This document shows, piece after piece, positions 36,098 through 44,716 of a DNA stretch of 64,000 bases. Made by a program: the position numbers and the translations under genes. Every line of letters starts with the position of its first letter. The stretch's first letter is position 1. Source of the stretch: DATAEE01 sp036258175 (GTDB lineage: Bacteria; Acidobacteriota; Vicinamibacteria; Vicinamibacterales; 2-12-FULL-66-21); contig DATAEE010000279.1 of assembly GCA_036258175.1 (NCBI GenBank), positions 1-64,000 of the forward strand, read 5' to 3'. The notes beneath the pieces are model-generated. The model did not search any database, was not told where the DNA came from, and saw nothing but the letters and a program-made list of their open reading frames with translations.

Positions 36098-36909
36098 CTC
36101 GAGACGGCTGGCTGGCGAAGCATCCTTACCTCCAGCCGGTTGGGGAGCTGCACGCGCTCGTCGACGCCACGGCTGACGCGATCTCCATTCCGACCGCGCG
36201 CACCCCACATTGGGCCGAGTACACAGAGGACTTTCACGCAGGCGTGCCGCTGCTACAGAGCTCGAAGGTGGTGATCGGCGTTTCTCATTTGGAGAAAACT
36301 GTTCTGTCGTTGATAGAGGCCCTGCCGGCATCGGCGCTGCCGGGCACGTTGGCGGAACAGTGCCGGGCTTTGAAAGCCAGGCTACACGCAGATCGCGACT
36401 TCCGCGGGCTGACCGTCGCCGAAGTCCTCCACGAGGATGTACACGTGCCGGCGTATTCGGGTTTGCTTCGGTATCTCGGATGGGCGGTCATGGTTCGGTA
36501 TCTGGCCCCGGTCGTGGAGTCGTTCGAACAGTGGCGCAATGAGGAGCGTTGGCTCCGGAACTACTGTCCTGCGTGCGGAGCCCCGCCGGCAATGGCGCAG
36601 CTCGTCGGCATCGATCCCGGGCGACTTCGCCTCCTGTCGTGCGGCCGCTGCAGGACTCGCTGGCGTTACCGGCGAACCGGGTGCCCCTTCTGCGAAAACC
36701 GCGACGATCACCGGCTGGCGGTCCTGGACGTCGAGGGTGAAGGCGGGCTGCGAATCGACTATTGCGAGTCCTGCCGCGGCTATCTCAAGACCTACAACGG
36801 CGTGGGACACGAAACTATTCTGCTCGCAGACTGGACGTCCCTTCATCTCGACGTCATCGCCCGCGATCGCGGACTGAAACGGCTGGCGGGATCGCTCTAC
36901 GAGCTGTGA
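36094..36909 (+). CDS. fdhE: Formate dehydrogenase accessory protein FdhE
   Basis: FdhE is a cytoplasmic rubredoxin-like factor needed to mature respiratory, Tat-exported formate dehydrogenases. The 271-residue protein has the paired Cys knuckles YCPACGAPP, LSCGRCRTRWRYRRTGCPFCENRDD and IDYCESCRGYLKTY. GTG 36094 overlaps the stop of the fused membrane subunit and has GGAGG just upstream, completing a three-gene coupled operon. Confidence 0.92.
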   Translation: MTRDGWLAKHPYLQPVGELHALVDATADAISIPTARTPHWAEYTEDFHAGVPLLQSSKVVIGVSHLEKTVLSLIEALPASALPGTLAEQCRALKARLHADRDFRGLTVAEVLHEDVHVPAYSGLLRYLGWAVMVRYLAPVVESFEQWRNEERWLRNYCPACGAPPAMAQLVGIDPGRLRLLSCGRCRTRWRYRRTGCPFCENRDDHRLAVLDVEGEGGLRIDYCESCRGYLKTYNGVGHETILLADWTSLHLDVIARDRGLKRLAGSLYEL

Positions 36910-37131
36910 TGCGTCGCGCGTGGCGCCGGTACGCGGTCAGCTCCTCGTCGGCCGGGCGGGTAAGATCTGTGCTGCGATAGACTACGGGACGCTGATTCCG
37001 ACGGGGGAACGAAGCTCATGGAGTCGGGGCGCCGTTTCCGCCTGGTCAGAGCGGCGCCTCAGGACCTGGTAATTGGAGTGGCATCTAACGTAGCCCCCGC
37101 GATAGATTGATCGGACGGAGGCCGACGGCTT
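36910..37131. other. Intergenic stretch before the fatty-acid synthase gene
   Basis: No gene is seen in about 220 bases. A 7-base inverted pair GGCGCCG / CGGCGCC (near 37028-37056) with a long loop could be a weak structure. GGAGG precedes the downstream gene. A sigma-54-like string near 37078 has N11 spacing and is not accepted. Confidence 0.4.
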
Positions 37132-38361
37132 ATGAAGCGCGAGCTGCCCCGAGCGCTCTCAGTTCCGGCGCTGTCGAACGTTAGTACACCCCAACAATCC
37201 ACAAACCTAGACCGATGGGCGCTCGAGCGAATCCAGCGCACCGTCCGGACCGCTCCCATTCGATTCCTGTTGTGGGACGGGTTCGAGCTCCCGTCCAGCC
37301 TGGCCGGCCCGGCCGTCGGGAGCATCCTGTTCAGGACGCGAGAGGCGCTACTCGGCTGGATGTGGAATCCCGAGCTCTATTTCGGCGAGACGTACATGTC
37401 CGGTGCCGTCGAGGTTCGCGGCGAACTGTCGCGGGTGCTCGACGAGATTTATCTGGCGTGGTCGTCATCGAGCAGTCGTGTGTGGTCCTGGTGGCAGAAA
37501 GCCAACGACGCGCTCACCGCGAGAGAAAACGTTCATCACCATTACGACCTCGGGAATGAGTTCTATCGTCTCTGGCTCGATGCAGAATTGGTGTACACGT
37601 GCGCGTATTTCCCGACGCCGGACGCGACGCTCGAAGAGGCGCAAATCGCGAAGATGGATCTCGTCTGCCGCAAGCTCCGGCTTGCGCCGGGCGAGAAAGT
37701 GCTCGAGGCCGGATGCGGCTGGGGCTCCTTTGCATTGTTTATGGCGAAGCACTACGGCGTCACCGTCCGTGCGTTCAATATCTCCGCCGAGCAGATGGAA
37801 TACGCAAGAAGGCGGGCGCATGACGAAGGCCTCGCCGATCGCGTCGAATTCGTCGAAGACGATTATCGCAACGTGACCGGCCGGTACGACGCGTTCGTGT
37901 CGATTGGCATGCTCGAACACGTCGGACTTCCGGACTATCCCACGCTCGGGCGCGTGATGAACCGATCGCTCCTGCCCAACGGACGCGGCCTGCTGCATTT
38001 CATCGGCCGCAACCGCCCGGCGCTGCTCAACGCCTGGATCCGGAAACGGATTTTCCCGGGCGCTTATCCCCCGACTCTACGCGAGGTCTTCGAACGCGTG
38101 CTCGAACCGCACACGTTATCGGTGCTCGATGTGGAGAACCTGCGGCTCCACTACGCCAGGACGCTCGAACACTGGCTCCGGCGGTTCGACGACGCGTCGG
38201 AAGAGGTCGACCGGATGTTCGACCAGAGCTTCACACGCGCTTGGCGCCTCTATCTGGCAGGCTCGCGCGCCGCGTTCGTCACGGGCTGGATGCAGCTGTT
38301 TCAGGTGGTCTTTGCACGCGGCGGCAGCAACGCCATCCCGTGGACGCGGGTGAGCGGCTAG
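37132..38361 (+). CDS. Cyclopropane-fatty-acyl-phospholipid synthase family methyltransferase
   Basis: The 409-residue protein has the CFA synthase order: a lipid-binding N-terminal part (GETYMSGAVEVRGEL), HHHYDLGNEFYRLWLD, CAYF, the SAM site VLEAGCGWGSFALFMAKHYGV, NISAEQMEYA and SIGMLEHVG. It transfers a methyl group from SAM to double bonds of membrane phospholipids to give cyclopropane, or in relatives methylene-branched, chains. GGAGG precedes ATG 37132. The next gene, 27 bases on, is a flavin reductase, so the product may be further reduced. Confidence 0.92.
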   Translation: MKRELPRALSVPALSNVSTPQQSTNLDRWALERIQRTVRTAPIRFLLWDGFELPSSLAGPAVGSILFRTREALLGWMWNPELYFGETYMSGAVEVRGELSRVLDEIYLAWSSSSSRVWSWWQKANDALTARENVHHHYDLGNEFYRLWLDAELVYTCAYFPTPDATLEEAQIAKMDLVCRKLRLAPGEKVLEAGCGWGSFALFMAKHYGVTVRAFNISAEQMEYARRRAHDEGLADRVEFVEDDYRNVTGRYDAFVSIGMLEHVGLPDYPTLGRVMNRSLLPNGRGLLHFIGRNRPALLNAWIRKRIFPGAYPPTLREVFERVLEPHTLSVLDVENLRLHYARTLEHWLRRFDDASEEVDRMFDQSFTRAWRLYLAGSRAAFVTGWMQLFQVVFARGGSNAIPWTRVSG

Positions 38362-38388
38362 CGGGAAGAACGAGCCGCCGAACAGCTT

Positions 38389-39513
38389 ATGGAAGCGTGT
38401 CACGTCCTGATCGCGGGCGGGGGACCGGCAGGTTCGGCCTGCGCCTGGAAGCTCCAGCAGGCAGGGCTCGACGTCGTCGTCGTCGACGGAGCAACCTTCC
38501 CACGTGACAAGGTGTGCGCCGGCTGGATTACGCCGCAGGTGATCGACGATCTGCGTATCGATACAGATGAATATCGCCGCGGCCGGACGTTTCAGCCGAT
38601 TACCGGGTTTCGAACCGGGATCATCGGCCGCAGCCGCGATCTCGAAACGACCTACACGCGTGCGGTCAGCTTCGGCATCAGGCGCTGTGAGTTCGATTTT
38701 TATTTGCTCCAGAGATCCGGCGCACGCCTCTGCCTCGGCACCAGGATTTCGAGCGTCCGCCGCGACGGGGAACAGTGGGTCGTCAACGAGCGCTTCAGGA
38801 CCGCGGTCCTGGTGGGAGCTGGCGGGCATTTCTGCCCCGTTGCGCGAACGCTGAACCCCACGTTCGACGGAGCGCCGCTCGTCGTGGCGCAGGAGGCCGA
38901 GTTCGAGATCCCGCCGGAGGGAGCCGGCGCGTTCACCACCGCGCCTGAAACACCCGAGCTCTATTTTTCGCAGGACCTCAAAGGCTACGGCTGGTGCTTC
39001 CGGAAGGAGGGCTATCTGAACGTCGGCTTCGGCCGGCTGGAGAGCGGCCAGCTTCCGCGGGCGAGCGCCGAGTTCGTCGACTTTCTGAAAGCAGCGGGGA
39101 AGATCCCTGCCGATACGCGCTGGCGCTGGCGCGGCCACGCGTATCTCCTCTCGACGCCGCCGCGTCGGCGGATCGTCGATGACGGCGTGATCCTCGTCGG
39201 GGACGCAGCCGGCCTCGCCTATCCGCAGAGCGGGGAAGGGATTCGGCCGGCCATCGAATCCGGTTTGATCGCGGCGGCAACTATCGCCGGCGCCACTGGC
39301 CGCTACACGCGGGCACAGCTTGCGCGACACGAGGAGCGTCTGCGGGCGCGGTTCAGCGACCAGCCGCTCACCCGGATGATCGCGCGCACCATTCCGTCAT
39401 CCCTGACTGCTTCCATCGCGACCTGGCTCTTCGATAGTCCGGCGTTCGTCCGGCACGTGCTGCTCGATCGCTGGTTCCTGCACGCCGACGAGCCGGCGCT
39501 GAGCGCCGCGTAG
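38389..39513 (+). CDS. Geranylgeranyl-reductase-family FAD oxidoreductase
   Basis: The 374-residue flavoprotein has LIAGGGPAGSACAWKLQQAGL at the N-terminus, the family motif DKVCAGWITPQV, and VILVGDAAGLAYPQSGEGIRPAIESG near the C-terminus. Family members saturate double bonds in isoprenoid chains or hydroxylate substrates. It is in an apparent operon with the CFA synthase, so a lipid double bond or methylene group is a reasonable substrate. That is inference; quinone side chains are an alternative. Confidence 0.85.
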   Translation: MEACHVLIAGGGPAGSACAWKLQQAGLDVVVVDGATFPRDKVCAGWITPQVIDDLRIDTDEYRRGRTFQPITGFRTGIIGRSRDLETTYTRAVSFGIRRCEFDFYLLQRSGARLCLGTRISSVRRDGEQWVVNERFRTAVLVGAGGHFCPVARTLNPTFDGAPLVVAQEAEFEIPPEGAGAFTTAPETPELYFSQDLKGYGWCFRKEGYLNVGFGRLESGQLPRASAEFVDFLKAAGKIPADTRWRWRGHAYLLSTPPRRRIVDDGVILVGDAAGLAYPQSGEGIRPAIESGLIAAATIAGATGRYTRAQLARHEERLRARFSDQPLTRMIARTIPSSLTASIATWLFDSPAFVRHVLLDRWFLHADEPALSAA

Positions 39514-39549
39514 CGGCCCGCTTGCGCATCGCCGCTCGTTTTGCTATAC

Positions 39550-39568
39550 GATATCGGTTACCGATATC
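39550..39568. promoter_or_regulatory. Perfect palindromic operator at the PadR start codon
   Basis: GATATCGG-TTA-CCGATATC is a perfect inverted repeat with 8-base arms ending one base before ATG 39569. PadR repressors usually bind such AT-rich-ended palindromes, so autorepression of the padR-ADOP unit is likely. A -10-like TATACGATAT overlaps its left arm. Confidence 0.72.
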
Positions 39569-39901
39569 ATGGCCAAACGCAATCTGGAAGTGCTGAAAGG
39601 AACGCTCCACCTCCTCGTGCTCAGGACCGTGGAACTGCAGCCGCTCCACGGGGTCGGCATCGCTGGGCGCATCCGCCAGGTCACGCGCGGGACGTTCGAA
39701 GTGGGCGCCGGCTCGCTCTTTCCCGCCCTCCATCGTCTCGAACAGGAGGGCCTGATCGAAGGCAGCTGGGGCGAGACCGATGAGGGACGCCGCGCGCGCT
39801 TTTACCGCCTCACGCCTGCAGGCGCCCGCCGGCTCGAGACCGAGAAAAAGAACTGGAACCGGATCGTGTTTGCGATCAGCCAGGTACTGGAAAACTCGTA
39901 A
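39569..39901 (+). CDS. PadR-family transcriptional regulator
   Basis: The 110-residue protein has the PadR winged helix: LEVLKGTLHLLVLRTVELQPLHGVGIAGRIRQVTRGTFEVGAGSLFPALHRLEQEGLIEGSWGETDEGRRARFYRLTPAGARRL. No SD is visible, and a palindromic operator abuts the start codon. It is followed after 14 bases by an ADOP permease, a pairing common in Acidobacteriota, where PadR probably represses the permease until a ligand is bound. Confidence 0.93.
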   Translation: MAKRNLEVLKGTLHLLVLRTVELQPLHGVGIAGRIRQVTRGTFEVGAGSLFPALHRLEQEGLIEGSWGETDEGRRARFYRLTPAGARRLETEKKNWNRIVFAISQVLENS

Positions 39902-39915
39902 CGGAGATATTTCGC

Positions 39916-42573
39916 ATGCCGCTGACCGCTCGCATCCGCAGCTTCTGGCGCACGTTGTTCCGCAAGACGGAACTCGACCGGAATCTGGACGACGAGCTGC
40001 GAAGCTACGTTGACGAGCTGTACGACCGTTACGTCGGCGACGGCATGCGGCCGCTGGATGCGCGGAGGCGTGTGCTGGCCGAGATGGGCGGGGTGGAACA
40101 GGTCAAGGAGCAGGTCCGCGCCATCCGAATCGGCAGCGGAGCAGACGCGGTGGCGACGGACGTCCGGGGCGCGTGGCGGCAACTCTGGAAGCAACCGGGC
40201 TTCGCCGCGATCGTCGTGCTGACGCTCGCGCTTGGCATCGGTGCGAACAGCGCGATTTTCAGCGTGGTCCACGCGCTGCTCGTCGAACCTTTGCCGTATC
40301 GCGACGCGAACCGGCTCGTGTTCGTCTGGTCGAACCTCACCGACGGGAGCTATCCGCGCGCGCCGCTCTCAGGTCCCGAGCTGAACGATCTTCGTGAACG
40401 GACCACCACGCTTGCGGCGGTCGGCGCGATCTGGCCGAATACGGCCGCGCTGACCGGTGAGGGCGATCCAGAACAACTCCGCATAGGACTGGTTACCGCC
40501 AACTTCTTTTCCGTGCTGGGCGCGGATGCGCTCTACGGCCGGACGTTCTCGACGGAGGACGAGCAGCCCGGCGCGACCCCGTCGGTCGTCTTGAGCTGGG
40601 GCCTCTGGCAGCGCCGCTTCGGCGCGGATCCGTCCATCGTCGGGCGGCGGATACGGATCAATGGAACGCCGGTATCGGTCGTGGGCGTCATGCCGGAAGC
40701 GTTCCGGTTGCTGTTCCACGCAGACGCGAGCGTGCCCGATCACCTTCAAGCCTGGTTGCCGTTTCCTGCCGCCATCATTCACGAACCGCGGGCACAGTAC
40801 TATCTGCGGACGATCGCCCGGCTGGCCGAGGGTGCGACCTTCGAGGATGCGAATCAGGAAGTCGTCGCGCTCGGAGACCGCATCGCCAAAGAGTTCACCG
40901 ATTACAGCTCCTCTGGACGCAGTCTCTACACGGTAGCGCTCCAGGAAGACGCGCTGAGCGACCTGAAGCCGGCCGTGCTGACGCTCTTCGCCGGTGTCGC
41001 GATTCTCCTGCTCATTGCCTGTGTCAACGTCGCCAGCCTGCTGGTCGCGCGGGCCGCCGCGCGACGGAAGGAAACCGCGCTTCGCGTCGCGCTCGGAGCG
41101 GGCCGACGACGGTTGGCGCTTCAGTGCCTCGTCGAGGGCCTGATCCTCGCTTTCTTTGGCGGCGCCGCGGGAATCGTGGTCGGCCGCGTGGGGCTGGCCT
41201 TCCTCATCGCCGTGCGTCCCGAGAGCGTCAGCAGGATCGAGGCGGCGCGCTTCGAGTGGAGCGTGCTGGCGTTTACGGCAGGGATCGCGCTCGCATGGGG
41301 GCTCCTGTTTTCACTGGCGCCGCTGGCAGAGGTCTTCCGGACACGGCCAGCCGAGGCGCTTCAGCGCGACGGCCGACGCTCCTCGCTCGCCGTGCAGTAT
41401 CGAGTACGCGCCACGCTCGTCGCGATCCAGATTGCGTTGAGCGTCGTTCTCCTCGTCGGCGCGGGGCTGCTGGGTCGCGGCTTCATCCGGCTGATGTACG
41501 TCGATCCGGGGTTCGACTCCGCCGCGCAGGCACTGACATTCAGGCTCGCGCTGCCGCGTGAGCGCTACCGGTCCCACGAAGAAGCCAACGTTTTCTCCGA
41601 GCTGCTGCGGCGAAAGCTCGCGGCCAGGCCATTCGTCACAGGAGTCGGCGCCATCAGCCACCTGCCGTTCGATTACGTTCCGAACTGGTCGAGCCCATAC
41701 GCCCGGGAAGGGGCGCCTGCCACCGACGCGATGCGAGAGGCGGATGCGCGCGCCGTAACCCCCGGAGCCCTGGAAGCGCTCGGGGCACGGCTCGTCGAAG
41801 GGCGTTTCTTCACCGAGGCGGATGATCTCGATGCCATGCGGGTAGCGATCGTGGACGAGTGGCTCGCAACGCGAACGTGGCCTGGGCAAACCGCGGTCGG
41901 CAAGCGCGTCAGGGTCCCCGACCTTCTGGAAGCTCCTGCGACGGTCGTCGGCGTCGTTCGCCACCTTCGCCATCGCACGCTTACGGCGGAAGTGCGCGAG
42001 CAGGTGTATGTCTCGGTCCGGCAGTCACGGCGCAACCCCATGGTGTATGTCGTCCGGACGAGCGGCGATCCCTCCGCCGCCCTCGCGCCAATCCGCGCCC
42101 TGGTTCGCGACCTTGACGCGCAACTACCCATCTACGACGAACGGCCGCTGACGGCCTACGTCATGGAGGCGCGCGCCGCGCGCCGGTTCACACTCACGCT
42201 CGTCGCGGTGTTTGCGGCCGTCGCACTGGCGCTCGCCGCAGTCGGCGTCTACGGGGTCATTGCGTACTCAGTCGGGCAGCGCCGGCACGAGTTCGGTGTC
42301 CGCCTGGCGCTCGGCGCCCGGCCGGCCCGGCTCGTCCGAGATGTTCTTGGCGAAGGGATGCGTCTTGCGGCGATCGGGTTGGCCGCCGGGCTGGCGGTCG
42401 CGTTTGCGGTGGCGCGGGCGCTCGAGGGTCAGCTTTTCGGCGTGACGCCGCACGATCTCCCGACCTATCTGGCCGGGGCGGGAGTGCTCATGGTTGCCGC
42501 GATCGGTGCGTGCGTCTGGCCCGCGCTCAGCACGACACGGGTCAGTCCTGCCGAGGCGCTGCGGGCGGAGTAG
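39916..42573 (+). CDS. ADOP-type ABC transporter permease with prefix domain
   Basis: The 885-residue protein has an N-terminal soluble prefix of about 75 residues (RIRSFWRTLFRKTELDRNLDDELRSYVDELYDRYVGDGM), then the duplicated MacB-core/FtsX layout (GFAAIVVLTLALGIGANSAIFS; ANVASLLVARAAARRKETALRVALGAGRRRL-like; final RRHEFGVRLALGARPARLVRDVLGEG). It has no ATPase partner nearby. Cotranscribed with PadR. The last 32 bases overlap the convergent 3D-domain gene. Confidence 0.9.
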   Translation: MPLTARIRSFWRTLFRKTELDRNLDDELRSYVDELYDRYVGDGMRPLDARRRVLAEMGGVEQVKEQVRAIRIGSGADAVATDVRGAWRQLWKQPGFAAIVVLTLALGIGANSAIFSVVHALLVEPLPYRDANRLVFVWSNLTDGSYPRAPLSGPELNDLRERTTTLAAVGAIWPNTAALTGEGDPEQLRIGLVTANFFSVLGADALYGRTFSTEDEQPGATPSVVLSWGLWQRRFGADPSIVGRRIRINGTPVSVVGVMPEAFRLLFHADASVPDHLQAWLPFPAAIIHEPRAQYYLRTIARLAEGATFEDANQEVVALGDRIAKEFTDYSSSGRSLYTVALQEDALSDLKPAVLTLFAGVAILLLIACVNVASLLVARAAARRKETALRVALGAGRRRLALQCLVEGLILAFFGGAAGIVVGRVGLAFLIAVRPESVSRIEAARFEWSVLAFTAGIALAWGLLFSLAPLAEVFRTRPAEALQRDGRRSSLAVQYRVRATLVAIQIALSVVLLVGAGLLGRGFIRLMYVDPGFDSAAQALTFRLALPRERYRSHEEANVFSELLRRKLAARPFVTGVGAISHLPFDYVPNWSSPYAREGAPATDAMREADARAVTPGALEALGARLVEGRFFTEADDLDAMRVAIVDEWLATRTWPGQTAVGKRVRVPDLLEAPATVVGVVRHLRHRTLTAEVREQVYVSVRQSRRNPMVYVVRTSGDPSAALAPIRALVRDLDAQLPIYDERPLTAYVMEARAARRFTLTLVAVFAAVALALAAVGVYGVIAYSVGQRRHEFGVRLALGARPARLVRDVLGEGMRLAAIGLAAGLAVAFAVARALEGQLFGVTPHDLPTYLAGAGVLMVAAIGACVWPALSTTRVSPAEALRAE

Positions 42574-43123
42574 CAGGGGTCGTTACGGCGGGTACGTCTA
42601 TGGAGCGAGCCGGCAGCGGTTCAGAGGCCGCGGCCTCGCGCCTCCGGAACAGCCGGTTCACCAGACCGGGTTCGCTCGCCTGCGGGTTCCAGCCTAGCCG
42701 CAGAACCGTCAGCAGGATCGACCGGCGCCCGAAGTCGAGCGCCTCGTAGCAACTCCACATGTACACGTCGATCTTGCGGCCCTGGACCGCCGGGCCGGTA
42801 TCCATGATCGTGTACACGCCGTTGTACTTCGCGGGCAGATTGTCGATCTGGACGACGGACCCGACCGGCAGGAGGTCGGGGTCGGCGGCCGCAATGCCGG
42901 TCCTCACCTGAACGCCGGACGCGGTCGTCGTTCCCTTGCAATAGGCAGTGGCGGTGAAGCGGAGGCGTGCGCCCGGCGCCGGCATCGCCGTCGCCTCGCG
43001 CATTTCGGCCTGGCGCGCGGCGTACCGCGAGTCGAGTGTCGTGACCTCGTAGAGGAAGGCGAACCCGAGAACCGCGCCGGCGGTCACCAGAAGCTTCCGC
43101 CGCAGGTGGTGCCTCAGGAACAT
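42542..43123 (-). CDS. 3D-domain (double-psi barrel) cell-envelope protein
   Basis: The 193-residue protein has an N-terminal membrane anchor (KLLVTAGAVLGFAFLYEV), then FTATAYCKGTTTASG and a C-terminal DTGPAVQGRKIDVYMWSCYEALDFGRR, the three-aspartate 3D motif of RlpA/MltA-like lytic transglycosylase domains. It probably binds or cuts peptidoglycan. The tail is Pro/Ala-rich. It converges on the ADOP gene with a 32-base overlap. Confidence 0.87.
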   Translation of the reverse strand: MFLRHHLRRKLLVTAGAVLGFAFLYEVTTLDSRYAARQAEMREATAMPAPGARLRFTATAYCKGTTTASGVQVRTGIAAADPDLLPVGSVVQIDNLPAKYNGVYTIMDTGPAVQGRKIDVYMWSCYEALDFGRRSILLTVLRLGWNPQASEPGLVNRLFRRREAAASEPLPARSIDVPAVTTPATPPAAPRQD

Positions 43124-43193
43124 CTAATTCCTTCCGGCTGGGGAACGGAGCAGTATACCGCGCCGGGCGGGGCACTGGCGACCCTGCAGTTGG

Positions 43194-43697
43194 TCACATA
43201 ACCGAAGTCGTTGTGTCTGAGTGTTTTGCTCGCTCGACCCGGTGGCGGTGGGCGAGGATGAAGAAGAGCGCGGCCCCGTAGGCGGCCAGCGCGAGGATGA
43301 GGGCCCCGAGCGTGGTCCCGACAACATAGCTCCAGAACAGCGGGGCCAGCCGTCCCCAGAACCTTCCGGCTTCGCGGACCGTGAAGTGCTCGAGCAGGTT
43401 TCTGAACTCGGCCATCAGGTCCGCAGGCAGCTGGACGCCGAGGATCGCCGCCCCTGCGACCGTCGCCAGCATGTAGTAGGGGACGATGATCCACGGCAGG
43501 TTTGAGTAGATACCGAGCAGGGCTGCGACCCGGTTGAGCCTGAGCGCGAACGCGGAGGCCAGGCCCAGGATCGTGTGGAGCCCGAGCGGCGCCGAGAAGC
43601 CCCAGAACACGCCGAGCGCGTAGGCCGCGGCGGTCCGGCGCGGAGTGTCGTGCGTATGCAGCAGGATTTCCAGTCGGCGCTTGACGGCTTCTCTCAT
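43194..43697 (-). CDS. DUF2062 membrane protein
   Basis: The 167-residue protein starts MREAVKRRLEILLHTHDTPRRTAAAYALGVFWGFSAPLGLHTILGL, the usual DUF2062 opening, and has three or four TM helices. The family has no proven function and is often found near envelope or glycosyltransferase genes. ATG 43697 shares one base with the thiL stop (TGATG), so translation is coupled. Confidence 0.85.
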   Translation of the reverse strand: MREAVKRRLEILLHTHDTPRRTAAAYALGVFWGFSAPLGLHTILGLASAFALRLNRVAALLGIYSNLPWIIVPYYMLATVAGAAILGVQLPADLMAEFRNLLEHFTVREAGRFWGRLAPLFWSYVVGTTLGALILALAAYGAALFFILAHRHRVERAKHSDTTTSVM

Positions 43698-44710
43698 CAG
43701 AAATGCTGGAAGCCCTCGGGAAGCGGCTCGTCCCGGCCGTCGCGGCGGAGCCGGACGTCCGGCTCCTTTGTGACGACGCCGATTCGAGTCACCGCGAGAC
43801 CGGGCGAGCGGCGAACCGCCGCCGCGAGCGCGCCGCGCCGCCTCGGCGCTGACGTGAACAGCAGCTCGTAGTCGTCGCCGCCGGCCAGCGCCGCGGTGAC
43901 GGGATCGAGCCCTCTCTCTGAGAAGTACCGCCGGGCGGCCGGGTGGACGGGAATCGCATCCGCCTCGAGCAGCACGCCCGCACCGCTGGCCTCGGCGACG
44001 CGTCTGGCCCCGTCGGCCAGGCCGTCGCTCAAGTCGATGCATGCGGTCGCGGCGCGGGTCCGGCCGAGGAGCAGACCCAGTCGCACCCGGGCCACGGGCG
44101 CGCGGTATCGCCCGATGCACTGCGCTTCGTCCTCGCCGGCCGGTGTCCGGCCCTCGCGCAGCATCCCGAGTCCGGCCGCCGCGGCGCCGATCGCGGCGCT
44201 GACGTAGATCGCATCGGCGGGCCGCGCGCCGGATCGCAGGAGCGCCCGGCGCGGCCGCACGCTGCCGGTCGCGGTGATCGTCACGACGAGCGGACCAGGA
44301 GAAGACGTGATGTTGCCGCCGGCGACGGTGAGGCAATACTTCGTAGCGGTGCTAACGAGCGCATCGATCAACTCTTCGAGCGCTTCCCGCGTCATCCGCT
44401 GCGGCACGCTGAGCGACACGAGCGCGGCGCGCGGCTCCGCCCCCATCGCGGCGAGATCGCTGAGGTTGACGGCCACCGCTTTGACGCCGACGTCAGCAGG
44501 GCTGCAGAACGAAAAGTCGAAGTGGATGCTCTCGACGAGTGTGTCGGTGGTGAGCACTTCCAGCGTCCCGCGCACCGGCTCGACGACGGCCGCATCGTCG
44601 CCGGCGGGGACGCGCAGCCACGCGGGCGGAGGTGGCAGCCGGCGCTGGATGAAGTCGATGAGGCCGGCTTCGGTCAGATCGGAGGCCAGGGAGCGGGGAT
44701 CGGCGGTCAG
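43697..44710 (-). CDS. thiL: Thiamine-monophosphate kinase, non-standard start
   Basis: ThiL phosphorylates thiamine phosphate to thiamine diphosphate. The frame encodes GDDAAVVEPV, LTTDTLVESIHFDF, AVNLSDLAAMGA, IDLSDGLADGARR and LAGGDDYELLF, all ThiL hallmarks. No ATG, GTG or TTG occurs in frame between the rny stop (44717-44719) and GTG 44575, which would cut off the essential GDDA motif. The best guess is CTG 44710, two codons after the rny stop, with AGG upstream; an ATC further in is an alternative. About 337 residues. A sequencing error in the start codon cannot be excluded. Confidence 0.85.
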   Translation of the reverse strand: MTADPRSLASDLTEAGLIDFIQRRLPPPPAWLRVPAGDDAAVVEPVRGTLEVLTTDTLVESIHFDFSFCSPADVGVKAVAVNLSDLAAMGAEPRAALVSLSVPQRMTREALEELIDALVSTATKYCLTVAGGNITSSPGPLVVTITATGSVRPRRALLRSGARPADAIYVSAAIGAAAAGLGMLREGRTPAGEDEAQCIGRYRAPVARVRLGLLLGRTRAATACIDLSDGLADGARRVAEASGAGVLLEADAIPVHPAARRYFSERGLDPVTAALAGGDDYELLFTSAPRRRGALAAAVRRSPGLAVTRIGVVTKEPDVRLRRDGRDEPLPEGFQHF

Positions 44711-44716
44711 GGATGC

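Noticed and set aside
37075..37095. Sigma-54 promoter before the CFA synthase gene (TGGCATCTAACGTAGCC)
   Set aside because: The GG and GC are 11 bases apart instead of 10, and no palindrome lies upstream.
36910..37131. Riboswitch before the CFA synthase gene
   Set aside because: No consensus of SAM, c-di-GMP or other known riboswitch classes could be recognised.
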